A DNA stretch of 64,000 nucleotides from NCBI GenBank assembly GCA_036571765.1, contig BROE01000010.1, positions 10,012,601 through 10,076,600 of the forward strand, in the 5' to 3' direction. Each line of letters starts with the position of its first letter. The first letter of the stretch is position 1. Below are positions 11,123-23,100 of the stretch, in pieces. The DNA is from Plecoglossus altivelis (lineage: Eukaryota; Chordata; Actinopteri; Osmeriformes; Plecoglossidae). The notes beneath the pieces are model-generated. The model worked only from the letters and a program-made list of their open reading frames with translations. It had not been told where the DNA came from and did no database searches. Position numbers and translations under genes: made by a program.

Positions 11123-14100
11123 GATGATGGCCCAACCCGTGTAACCCGCTCCTCTCACCTTTGGAGGCCCACGGGCTAGAGACGGGCTCCCGGGCCCTCC
11201 CTGCCACCTGCCCCACCAGGGTGTACTGCTCAGGGACCCGGAAGAGGCGCTCCGAGCCCGGGCTGCTGCTGCCCTCCCCGTGACGCTCAGACAGGATGGG
11301 GGAATTGTTGTCGTAGGGTGAGACCTCTCCGCTGGAGGCCTTGTTAGAATCACTCGAAGAGCGGCGCTCGCTGAGAGAGAAGGGATCTTCAGACCGCAGG
11401 AGGTGTGGACTCCTGTGGAGTTAATGATTACAGGGGGAGGATGAAGACATGGAAAGAAAGAGAGAGAGAGAGAGCAAGAGCGGGGTAGAGAGCAAAAGTA
11501 AGGATGGAGGGCAATCTTCGGTGAATCTAATCAGCTTTCAGTTTTACTTCTCAGTAAGCATCCCTACAGCTTTGTGGCTTTGCGCACGCATGCGGGTGCG
11601 GTTATGCGTGTGCGTTTGTGGCTGCACTCACTGTGATGCTTTCCTGCGGAGGAGGTAGTCTACCACGTCAGGATCAGTCTCCAGCAGACTCATGAGAACC
11701 TCATTCTGCAGATCAGGGGGAACCTAAAGGAACAAAAGAAATGACCACCTTTACACAATGCCATCCACTGAACCCTGAATGAACTGTCATTTGCACTTAG
11801 TGATTAAAGCAAACCATGAACGGTTTTGATGATGTAATTGTGTTGCACTGGGGCTAGGGGGCACTCTTTACCAAATCATCCATTTTACATGACGAAAGGG
11901 GGAAAAAAAATCAAGAATTTCACTTCCCAAACAATAAAAGAATGACAAACTGACCACCTACTGAAACACTCTCAAGTGGGGCGGCACCGCGTTCAAGGAA
12001 ACCGCCTACAAGCTTGCCGCGACCCATGAAAGGTAAAACGATCACCAAACTTCCTTATTGGCTTAGACAAGGAATGCACACTCCAGGAAACTAGCCCTGA
12101 TCAAGCCTAAAACATTTGGGGTGTAAGGTTTCAGACCTGGCGATACACTGAGATACCCCTTCGCTCCCTCTACCAAGAGGACCTGTGAGGGGGCTGTGCC
12201 CTCTTACTGGTCGTGGGGCGACAACGTAGGTCGATGGATTGGGGAGTAAGCCCCTCTGGCACCATCTCATGCGGCTGTCCTGTGTGGAGGGGACTATGAC
12301 TGAGCCTACAGGCTAAGCTGCGAGTCTCCGCTCAGATAGCGAGCCGCACGCCGCTCTGATTCCCTGCTTTAGATGGAGCCATTGTCTGCTAAGCCAGGGG
12401 AATCTGCAAACTTAAACACGGCGCAGAAATGTGTTACAGAGTGGCACCACAGAAGGGAGGGTGAAAGAGAGAGGGAGAAAGATGGAAAGAGAGAATGTGA
12501 GAGAGGTGGGAGTGAGGCAGTGATAATTGAAATGAACTGGATGGATTCCGTGCGGTTCAAAACATATTCCATGGTTATCTGACTATCTGACTCCTTCGCA
12601 CTGTCTGAACTGTTTGCAGTCTGCAGGGTCTTCCATCTGAGATTGTGGGAGTGTCGACTCCTGTGTGACTGATTGGAGAAGGTTTCCATGGATTTATCTG
12701 TGTAATTACCACATCACTGAAACTTGCTGGATGACATTTGATACTTTAGGAGAGGAGAGCAGGCATGCTCTGGCACACACACACACACACACACACTAAC
12801 AAACACCCCCCTCATCTCCCCATTCACACCGTACCATGAAGAGAGTCTGGTAGCTGGCTATCAGTCTCTGGAGGACTGCAATCACAGCAGTGCTCTCCTC
12901 AGCCCGGGCAGAGCTCTGGACGCTGAACTCCTTGTCCGAGTTCTTCTGCTTGTGGAGGAGGTTGGGACCAAAGATGGTGGCCAGGTTCAAAGAGGTCATC
13001 TTGTTCCCTGTCAGCTGGGAGACAAACACACCATGGAGGTTAGGTGACTGTGTCGGGCACCAGGGAGACAAAGGCAGGTTTGAGTGAATCAAACCACACA
13101 ATAAGAGACATCCTGCTCGGGCAATCGACTGCAGACAGACATGTCAAAGCTGCGCCGAACACGCTGCGTATCATTCCCCCAAAATAGCCCTTTCCCACAG
13201 ACCTCCAAGATTACATCACAGTATTGTGGTGGCCAAGAGCTCAGAGTCTGCTCTGTCCCCATCCACCAGCAACACCCCCCTTACCATCACCCCCTCCCTT
13301 CTTATGTGAGTCTCATTCACCCTCTTTTCCCCCCTCCATCCCTAAAGAAGAACCAAAACGACATGACATAGAGGCAGTTGTGGCACTAGGTACATTATTG
13401 ATTCCCAAGGTGGAGGGAAGGGGAAATAACCCCGCCCCCTCCACGACTGGGTTTCCCCACAGAGCAGTAGGAACACGAGCGCGATGAAAGCGCTGAGCTG
13501 TCACCCCCTCCCCCCTCCCTCCCTCCCGAGCGTGAAATGGGCTCACTTCCTGTCCAGATCCTAGATAGCGGGGCGGCCGTGTGGGAAAGTACACAGGGGA
13601 CAAATGGAGCGTGGTGTGGGAGAGAGGAACAGCGGGAGAAAACCACAGAAACACCAGACCCTGCCAGCACCCGCCGGAACCAGCCGGAACGCTGATCCCA
13701 GATAAATGGAGGCAGTGCATTTCTCTCGGCTCGACCTTCTTGCTAGAATTGCGGCTTGACGAAGGCTTACTGCAGTTGTTTTGCAAAAGCTTCATTCACC
13801 GCAGCATTTAAGAAACATCTGACCTATGGTTGTTTTGATACGTTACAAATCCCTAAGCCACACACACTATTGATAGTGTCAACTTAAAGTAGAGTAAACT
13901 TGCTCAAGAATAAAGCATGTAATCCATTGTGGTTGCTATACTGCACACAATCGCAAGTTAAATTGAGTAGTGAACGTTCTCAGGATGCCCCGCCCTGTCC
14001 AGTCATTTTGGGAATGCAATTGCCGTCAACCGTAAACACTTATCCATATGAGCTGCCTAAATACTCCAATAATTGGGTGCTAACACAAGACAAATTTAAT

Positions 14101-17100
14101 GTCTGTAAGCTTCTTATACTTATCAGTGGCTAATGCGCACACCCTCAGCATGTGGTTGAGTTAGTAGCAGCCCTTAAATCAGACACCTCAGAAGCCCTTT
14201 TTGTGCCTTTATCACTAGAACCATCCAAAAAGAAGGTCCGCACCACCCGTCTAAGCTGCCCTGTGTGGCAAAACCAGGGTCCTCCTCACCTCCTGTCCGT
14301 CTTTGAGGTGCGTGTCGTGGGCGTGGGCAGCCACAGTGGAGAGGAACTCGATGAGGCGGTGCAGCGTGTCACAGTTGCATGCTGGGAGCAGATAGACCAG
14401 CAGCTGGGTGGCGCTCAGCTGCTCCTCAGAATCCAACACTAGAGAGGAACATGCAGAGCACATGTGAGCAGGTTTATGCAAAGAGGGGGAATGCATTCTG
14501 AATGTGCTCCAATGGCGCCTTGAGGCAGGATCAATACAAGCAAGCGTGACCTTCACACCCCTTGAAGAAGCTCGTCTGCACCACTACACATGGGGTTCAT
14601 CCTGACTCTGCTGTGCAGATGTACTAGCAAGGTTTGTTTTTGTTTGTTTTTCACTATAACAATGTAATCTCCATAAAGGCTTTTAACCTTTTTTTTGGAA
14701 GAAGAATGCCTTGGATTGGTTTGTTTATGAACAAGCGTGGCTTGGCGATAGCCGCAACCACATTTCCAGAACGGCCAACGGCCGGCTGACCGACAGAGCT
14801 ACGGAACTGCTGGTCGCGGCCGAAAGCCCAACGCTGTGTGGGTTTGTAGAAGACACACGGGGGGTGGGGGGCCAAAGCTGGTGGGAGGTAGGAGGGGCCG
14901 CGGGCCACTCACGCATGGTGTTGATGAAGGCGGTGTAGAGCTCCCGGGTGAGGAGAGGGTCCGGCATGTCCCGCAGGAACTCCTTAAGCAGGGCTGCCAC
15001 ATCGTGCACGCTGTGCTCCTCATCCAGCTGGACGTCTACGCCTCGGTCAAACTCTTCCCTCAGCTGACATAGAGTAGAGAGAGAGAGAAGGTGGGTGGAG
15101 GGGTGTGAAGGGGAGGAAAACAGACAGAAAATGACAGAGGTCGGGGAGATGGGGTGGCAGTGGGAGTAGAGACAAAGAACCGTGTTCAGAGGTATTTCAC
15201 ACTGAAAGCAAACAGTCTGTTTACCGTGTACACACTATCACGCACACGGTGTGACACCAGCGCAAACATGTTCAACAAGCAACTAGAAGTCGCATGTCCA
15301 CACTGCACAGAGGATCCAGGTCGTCTTGTTCAAATACCCTCATCGACCCATGAATCCCCTGGGTGACCTTGAGCTCACTGAGACAGAACCTGTCTGACCT
15401 GTTGTGTTCTAAATCTCAGCCCGCTTACAGCCTGCAATCTGACCCGGGCATTACTCAGGATTAAATAGGCTCAACTATTGTCCGGTAAGATAAAGAGGTA
15501 TATTTTCAGAGGTTCAGGAATAAAAATATATTGGATGCCATACCTAAATAGTATTGCAAGATCAAATTTTTGAGAATAAATTCTGGAACAGATCATGGAA
15601 TGATCATGAACCTTGGTCAGTAATCACACAGTTATGTGATTCAGTGACAGTAATAACTATTGGGACATGTTTGATTTAGCACACAAGATGCTTTGGGGTT
15701 TCTAGACGAGAGTGACGTTGAAAATAAATCCTTTGATTGGGAGAATTTCCCCTTGCTGAACCAACAGTAGGCAGGGTGCAGTTGAGCTGCTGGCAGTGCC
15801 ATTATTTGTTGACTCGAAAAGCCGATACAAATCTGCCATTGTGAGCATACAGAGCAGAGCAAAGAGGACGTGGAGGGCAGAGCTCAAACTGCTCTCAAAA
15901 CACGGATCACTGTCCAACAACAAGTAGGATTGGATTACATTTTCTGGGTCCCAATAATCAAAACGTGTCCACACAAAATATGCTGCTTCTGAGAAAGAGA
16001 GAGAGAGAAACAGAGAGAGAGAGAAACAGAGAGAGAGAGAGATACAGAGAGAGACAGACAGAGAGGAACAAAAAGAAAGACAGGAAAGAAAATGTCACAC
16101 AAGCACACGCACACAAAAAGAAAACAGTCGAGAAAAAGCCAGATGGATTCAGAGATCGAGGCAGACGACTACAAGCAGAGAGGGGAGACTACCTCAGGGC
16201 TCACATGGGGAGCGACGACAAGAGCCATCACAACAACAGCTACAGCAGCCTGGAGATGGTGGGGCGCAGCTGAAAGCCTGCTTGAATTACCAATGCGGCA
16301 TTAAGGCCAGCGGCGTCTCTTTTTAAGCAGCCTCCGCGAGTACAGAGAGGCTGGCCTCTTCAGTGGGGGCCAAGCCGCTTCGCTCCACTTCCTTTAATAA
16401 GATGCTGAATTAATGCTAAGTGGCTCAGCTCACCGAAGCTGCAGGGCCATGAAAGCCGAGGTCCACTCCATTAGCTACAGCTAAACTCCATCCACACCCC
16501 ATGTTTTTCATTAGCGTGTAATATTTTCTTCTTGTTTCGCTTTTTTTACCTCACAACCTCATAGGAACGGCCCAAGAGCAGAGGGATTGTGATTCTAACC
16601 TGAGCTTTCGCAACATTTACGCAACTACGAAGCTTTTGTCATGAATGCCACATCACCTGGGCAGATAATGCAGGCGTCTGGCTAGGAACAAGGCAGGGTT
16701 ATTATTGTATTAGCTTTGCTCCCCTCGCAATCCTACAATAATAATTACCTGTCTCACTCTCTTCTTGGAGCTGCCCACTCGAAATATCCCCACCGTCTGC
16801 AGACCTGTGGAGACAAGGACAGCGTGAGCCCTCACGAGGACGACAGCAAAGGCTACTTCAACAAACCGCGCCTAAGACGAACGAAAACAACGAGCTCTCC
16901 TCCTCGCCTGGGCTGCTGGGAAAACAGAAAGGAGAGAAGCAACGCCGAGGCGTGCGGTGAGGGCGGGAGGGGGTGGGGGTGATACAGAGTTGGAGGTCAC
17001 ACACCAAAACAGTCATGTCGATGGTGATGAGCTATGCACTGGGTGTCAGGACTGCAGGAGTAACAAAAGCGTTGCTGTTTTGACCCGACGTACATATCAC

Positions 17101-20100
17101 TCAAACGGAATCTCCCGTGTATAGAAAGGGCTGGTTACCATATTTCTCAAGGTGTTGGCAGCAGCTGTCCACCACCCGAGGAACCTGTCTGTAGATGGGG
17201 TTGAGACTGAGCCTCTTATCCCTGTGCTTCTCCTTCTTGCTGGGCGTCTCAGCGGGCAGGGAGAGCTGCAACGCCTCCAACAGGCGCGACTGGTTATCAT
17301 CCAAGTCTGTGATGGAGTCTACAGACATTCCCCCCTGCCGAGACCACAAGACAGGATCAGAGCGCAGTAGTAAAACAGCGAAAAAAGGTTCAAATGCTTT
17401 TGGGCTTGAAACACACGCACAGATTGTAAACCTCAGCGGGGAGATGAGAGCGGGAGCTGTCAAACAGCTGTCAGAAGGGGGGAGGGGGGGAGGCGTCGGT
17501 AGCTGTTTGCTCACCCTCCTGCGTGCCCGCGGGGCGGCCTCGGGCGTGTTGGGCGACGTGGACTCGTTGGCGTTTTCGGAGGTGGAGCTGAGGGAGGAGT
17601 TGCTGCTGGACAGCTCCTTGGTGGGCCGTTTGGTGGCAAACTGCAGGATGGAGGACACCAGGTCTGAGCTGTCCTTCTGCTCGTCACGTGGGGGCGGGTC
17701 CTGCCGCAGGTTGTCTTGCCGCTGCCTGTGGGTGCGGTCATTGGCGATCACCTGGGACAGGGGCATGCCGAAGGCATGGGTCAGGCACTCTGGAGGGAGA
17801 GGAGAGACATAAAGAGGAAGTGAGTGAGTGAGTGAGTGAGTGAGTGAGTGAGTGAGTGAGGAAGAGTGGGAGAAAGTAAGGAGTAGGGATATTAATGAGG
17901 TTCACTTGTGACTGAAATAAAGAATGAGTAAAACAAGATGGCAAAGCACACAAGAGACAAAAAAATAGAAAAAGGAATCGGGTCTGCTGACTTTCAGGAT
18001 TATAGACATCAAATAAATCTCCAAATAACCTTCTTATTACCGCAGCTGGATCTTTGTTTAATGAACAACCCATAAAGAGATAAAGTGGACACATGTTTAG
18101 AATCAAAAGGCTTCCAAGGAATCTGATGAAAACTGCTCACCCAGCTTTTTCCGACTACTCAGACAACGCAGAGACGGTTCTTTAGTCCCTAAATCAACAG
18201 AAGATCTCTGTGCACATAACCCCGGCCACATTCGTCGTACCAGATTTTAGAGGACAACACGGCCCAGAAACAGCTGGCTTTCTCTGCGAGTCATTTTTAG
18301 ACGGAGCTCATGCCGACTAGAGAAACTCAATTAACAAGAGTGGTGTGATCCCTTGCCTCCAGACTCTCATCTCTGTCACAGCGTTGGGGGCGGGTGGAGG
18401 GGGGCGGAGGAGGGGCAGAAGGGCCAGGTCTGCAAACATGGAAGCTATGTTGAAGGGAAATTAAGATCGCGCAGCCCGCATGGATCCAACAGGGTGTCTG
18501 CTCAGACATCCTAACATAAGATCCTGCCTCCATGGCTGTCGGAGCAGAGAGACACAGCCCTGGAGATGAGAGAGGACCACGACATCACGCGCGCCCACAC
18601 CTCCTCACGTTCCCCTCTGCAGCTAAGATGAGCGAGCGGTTAAGAAAACACAGTCCAGCTGTGAGCGTGCGCGTGTGTTCTGCGCGTGCGTCCGCGCGTG
18701 TGATGTGAAAGTCATGACATGGTTTATGTGCTGCCACACTCCATGACACAATGAGTTCACTCTACATATACAACAACTCATTTTATGACAACTAGAAGCA
18801 AAAGCGAGGACGCGGAAAACAAATGTGGTTACGCAAAGCATGAGGGAGCCACACAACATGGTACCAGCAACGAAAACAAATATCTTCCGACACGTTCCAT
18901 CCCAAAATACTACGAGTATACTGCAATGCAGCCACGATGTAAATATTACTTCTGGCAGTGTGTGTGGCCCAACATGATGGCTGTCCAGAAGAAAGTAACC
19001 GTAGCGTTGAAGCATCAAAGAGAGGTAAAAATAAGTTCATGTTTACATGAATGAACTGTCCAGGGAGCGGTTGAAAGACTCGCTTGGACGCAAATGTGAG
19101 AGAATTGAAACGATTTTCCTTTTTTTCCCCTTTTTTCTGTTCCTTCAGTTCTCCTTTATCGCTATCTCAGTTCCTTCCTCTTCGGATCTGCAGCTCGGAG
19201 CCAAAAGCTGTCTGTTGAGATTGGGCATTTCAGCCCTGTCCCCTTACAAGGAGTCACTCCTTCCTTCTACATATGACATCCAAACACATCCTCTAAATAT
19301 AGTTTTCAGAAGCCTACTGTTCACCTGGTGTTTACATCAAAAAGACAAGCTATCTGCTCTCTTCACAAACATTCAGAACAGACTAAATACCTGTGTGATT
19401 TTTTTAAAACCGAGAGTAAAAAAGAAAAGGAATAAAGAGCTAATCCTTCAAACATGAATTAAAGAAAAGATGAAAGTAGGCTTTGAGATTATAGCCTCTG
19501 TCAGTCAGTCTGTGTCTTTACTGACATCAAACTTTACTGAAATCAAAGCTGGGAGTTTACACACCTTTGTCTTTGTTCTTCTCTTTTGCAAGAGAGTCAA
19601 GTTTCCTCCTCAGAGATTTTTTTCTCTTCTGTCCATCTATGAGGAGAAAGAAATGAAAAAATATGGTTAATCACTGTGTATTCCAATCACAACCATCACT
19701 GACATGGAATCACACTGAAATATAACTTAATAAAGAAGCTTGAATAGTTTTTAAGGTTCTACCGAGTGAAAAAAGTGGAATTTATTTTGAGGATGACTTA
19801 GGAGAGAATAAACTGTTTCATCAGCTGTCAACATGATGTATGAACCCTAAAATGATGTTTAATGTTCAGGAAACCCTGTTGGCTTGAACAACGTGTTGGG
19901 ATGCTGCTTAGTCTTCAAAAGCCAAAATGTCTGACAAAGAAGATAGCTGGTGCTAACTCTGCCACAAGAGATGTTAACCTCAACTAATCACATTTTTTGG
20001 GAGCGTACATTTTACTTTTGGTCCAACTGACCACATTATTCCCTTGTGGTCAAAACTATGACTTCTCCAGCTTGGTGAAAGGTGCTATAAGTGTGTGTAT

Positions 20101-23100
20101 TCAACTAACACTGCGTTTAGCGACTAATGCTGAGAGAGAAATATGAAAAGAAGCCATAGAAAGTAAGAGAAACAAGTGGATGGAATAAAGGCTGCTAGAG
20201 AATGGTAGAGAAAAGAAAGCAAGAAAAAAAAGAAAGACAGAGAGAGAAAGGAAGGTGTCTGGAAGACATGACATAGACAGATGCTCTGAAATGAAGAGGG
20301 AAAGACAGTGAGGGAGAGGAGGGGGAGAGAGAGAGAGAGAGAGAGGAAATGGTTTGGATTCCTGTCAGATGGCGAGCAAAGCTGCACGGAAATCCCAGGA
20401 ACCTCCAGTCCTCTCTCCCCAACTCCAACGACTCGTGAAATGATCCAACAAGCCGTTTTCTTTTCTCTTTTTTGGAGCATTGTGGGCCTCTGAGCACTGG
20501 CAATCCAGCCCATAGCGCAAGATAAATAACTGAACCAGCCGAGTGAAAAAACCACACTCATGGTGCTGAAATATCTCACTAGCACATGGCGCATGAGTTC
20601 TGGAATTCATAAGGAATACAGACAAACGCATTAAATCTTTGTGGAGAGAGGTATAACCTTCTGCAGGAATGCAGACCCAAGCTAATATATAGCCCTCTAC
20701 ATAGTTTGACTGGCTGAGTTTCAGGCTACAGCTGCCGTATAGTGTACATGTGTATTTTGGAGCCAAAAAATGTCACCTGACTTTTAAACAGGATGTGGCT
20801 GTTGCATCAAAAAGTGCTCTAGGGTATCATGTGAACTGAAGTTTACATCTCGCATCGTGTGCTCACGGCCTCCCCAAACACTGGCTGTTGGTCCTCTATA
20901 GTCCTCAATGGGATTTGTCCCAAAGTAGGCCAGGCCTCGATCCATTAGTATCTGTGCTGTTTATAGGACTAAACAAATACAGCGTACTGACAGGACAGTG
21001 AGACAGATGCAAACAGCATGAGTCTCTTCCTGTCTCTTTATCGCTTAATCTTTGCCTCATCTACCTTGTCATGTCTCTCTCTCTCTCTTTCTCTCTCTGT
21101 CTCTCTCTCTCTCTGTGTCTCTCTCTCTCTGTCTCTCTCTCTGTCTCTCTCTGTGTCTCTCTCTCTGTCTCTTTTCTCTCACACACACACACACTTGCAC
21201 GCAGAGACACACACCTTTAGGGATGGTAATCTGGCAGCCCAGGTCATAGTCCTGATGGAGACGGTTGAACGCCACTTCCTGTAGCCGCACCCTCTCCAGC
21301 TCTGATAGGCTCTGGATGGCCACAGGTGTGAGATGCACACTCCGCCCTGACAGGCTGTTCCAGGTGAAGTCACCCTAGAGGAGATGGGAGGGAGACGCTC
21401 ATTACCAACTCTGCCAGTACTGATTGCAACTATCATGACTTCCATCAACCCTCTTCGCATGAATGATGTCAGATGACATCAAAGCCTCCTTTGTAAGACC
21501 ACGTAATAAACATCTTGAAATGACAATGAGCAAATTACTATTCGTAGCAAAGTACTATTACTATTCGTATTCACAGCGCTTCTGAATGAGACCTTGCCGC
21601 ACCTGTACAGATAGGAGGTACAGAGGAGGTAAAGTAATACTGGTACAGTGGTTAGGAAAAGCTGGACTGGCAGGCAGCCCGAAAGAGCTTCCTAATGAAC
21701 TCATAAGTCATATGAATCCCAGGATCTATGATCCTGCATTCCCCTATGTCATCTGTGAGCGCAGGCAGACAGGGGGCATAGATCCACTACTGCTGATGAC
21801 TTTGCCAGGTTTGGGGAGAGAGGGGAGTAGTAGACTTTGCATCGCTTCTACCGCTTAAAGATGTACATTTGAGATATTTATTTTGGAACATACTGTCTTA
21901 GATGGAAGTTCTCATGGTGAAAAATAAATAAATCCAGCTTGAACTCAATGCTGAGCCAATTTTTCATGCCTGTAAAGCTCACCTCCTTGTAGGCCTAGTT
22001 TCTCTTTGGTTACTTTGAAGACCCACCTTGAGCTCCCAAAACAACTTGAAACAATCTCATCATTCTCTAACAAGGCACAAAAACAAGATGTAGAAATAGT
22101 CTCTCCCGCACAGCTAAGTTCGGCCAAGCCTGCCCACCCCCCACCCCTTCCTAACACGACCCTAACGAGGAACCAGCCAGCTAGACAACATGCCTCAAAA
22201 ATAGACCGTTTCATTAGTCTAGCGTGGCCAAACCCGGCATGTATGAAAGCACTGCTGTTCTGCGGAGCCTATCCTTGGCCAGCTGGGAGTGTGAGGCTCG
22301 GTTCCATATCGGTCCCCTCCAACGGGCCCTTACACAGCCTGAGGACTACTAGGGGACGACTCAATGTGCTTGTCAATGTGCCGCAGTGGTGAGGTTCAGG
22401 GGAAGAATAGAGAAACAGCTGGAAAAATAGGGGCTGCCACCACGCCTCAGTTATCCAGCAAGGCAGGAGATTGACTAGAATGGATGGCGCCTAATTCGTC
22501 AGGCAAAGGAACGTCTAAGGAACGTCTCTGGAATGTTTATGGAACGGTGGTCCCGCTGCTGAAAGCACTCCTCCTTGGCCAATCCAAGGTTTTGAGGAGA
22601 GCGTGACCAAGTCCAACTCCCTCATCTGCTTTCCCCTTCTCTCTACCACTCTAGAGTGACGGGAGTTTTTTTTTTTTTTAAGGCCTTTTTTTATGTTTGC
22701 AGCAACCAGATCCGTTTGAACTTTGACCCATTTTTTCAGCTGAATGATATTCAGCAACTGGACGGCTGTGGATAATGTTTGCATCTAGATCTGAACTGTT
22801 TATGTTGTTGCTATGAGGATTTTAATATATGTTTCACTTCCCTGTTCCTAACTATCAATATTAGGGCTGGTTGTGTGTCACCAGATCTATTTCAGCCTCT
22901 GCCTGGTGTCTTCAGACCTGATTACAGTTGCTACAGTCTAAATCTTAAACACACTCTATTCAGTCCTCCAGTTCAGTCACCAAGCTCTGAAGAACCACAT
23001 GGGCTGACACACATGGTCTTCTCATCATGTAAACACAGGGTAACTGCTCCATCACACCACCTCTCTGTGTTTTTAAACATCCCTTTTTCCAGCTCACACA

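Noticed and set aside
11010..11353. Minus-strand ORFs with poly-Asp or poly-Met runs
   Set aside because: They are read-through of ARHGAP6 exon 11 into intron 11 and the (CAT)15 repeat.
12000..12350. GC-rich segment of ARHGAP6 intron 9 as a possible mobile element or RNA gene
   Set aside because: I could not find terminal repeats, a coding frame or an RNA fold I recognise, so it stays unassigned intron.
21630..21670. GGTACAGTGGTTAGGAA, reminiscent of an A-box of a tRNA-type SINE
   Set aside because: No matching B box or repeat body was recognised nearby.
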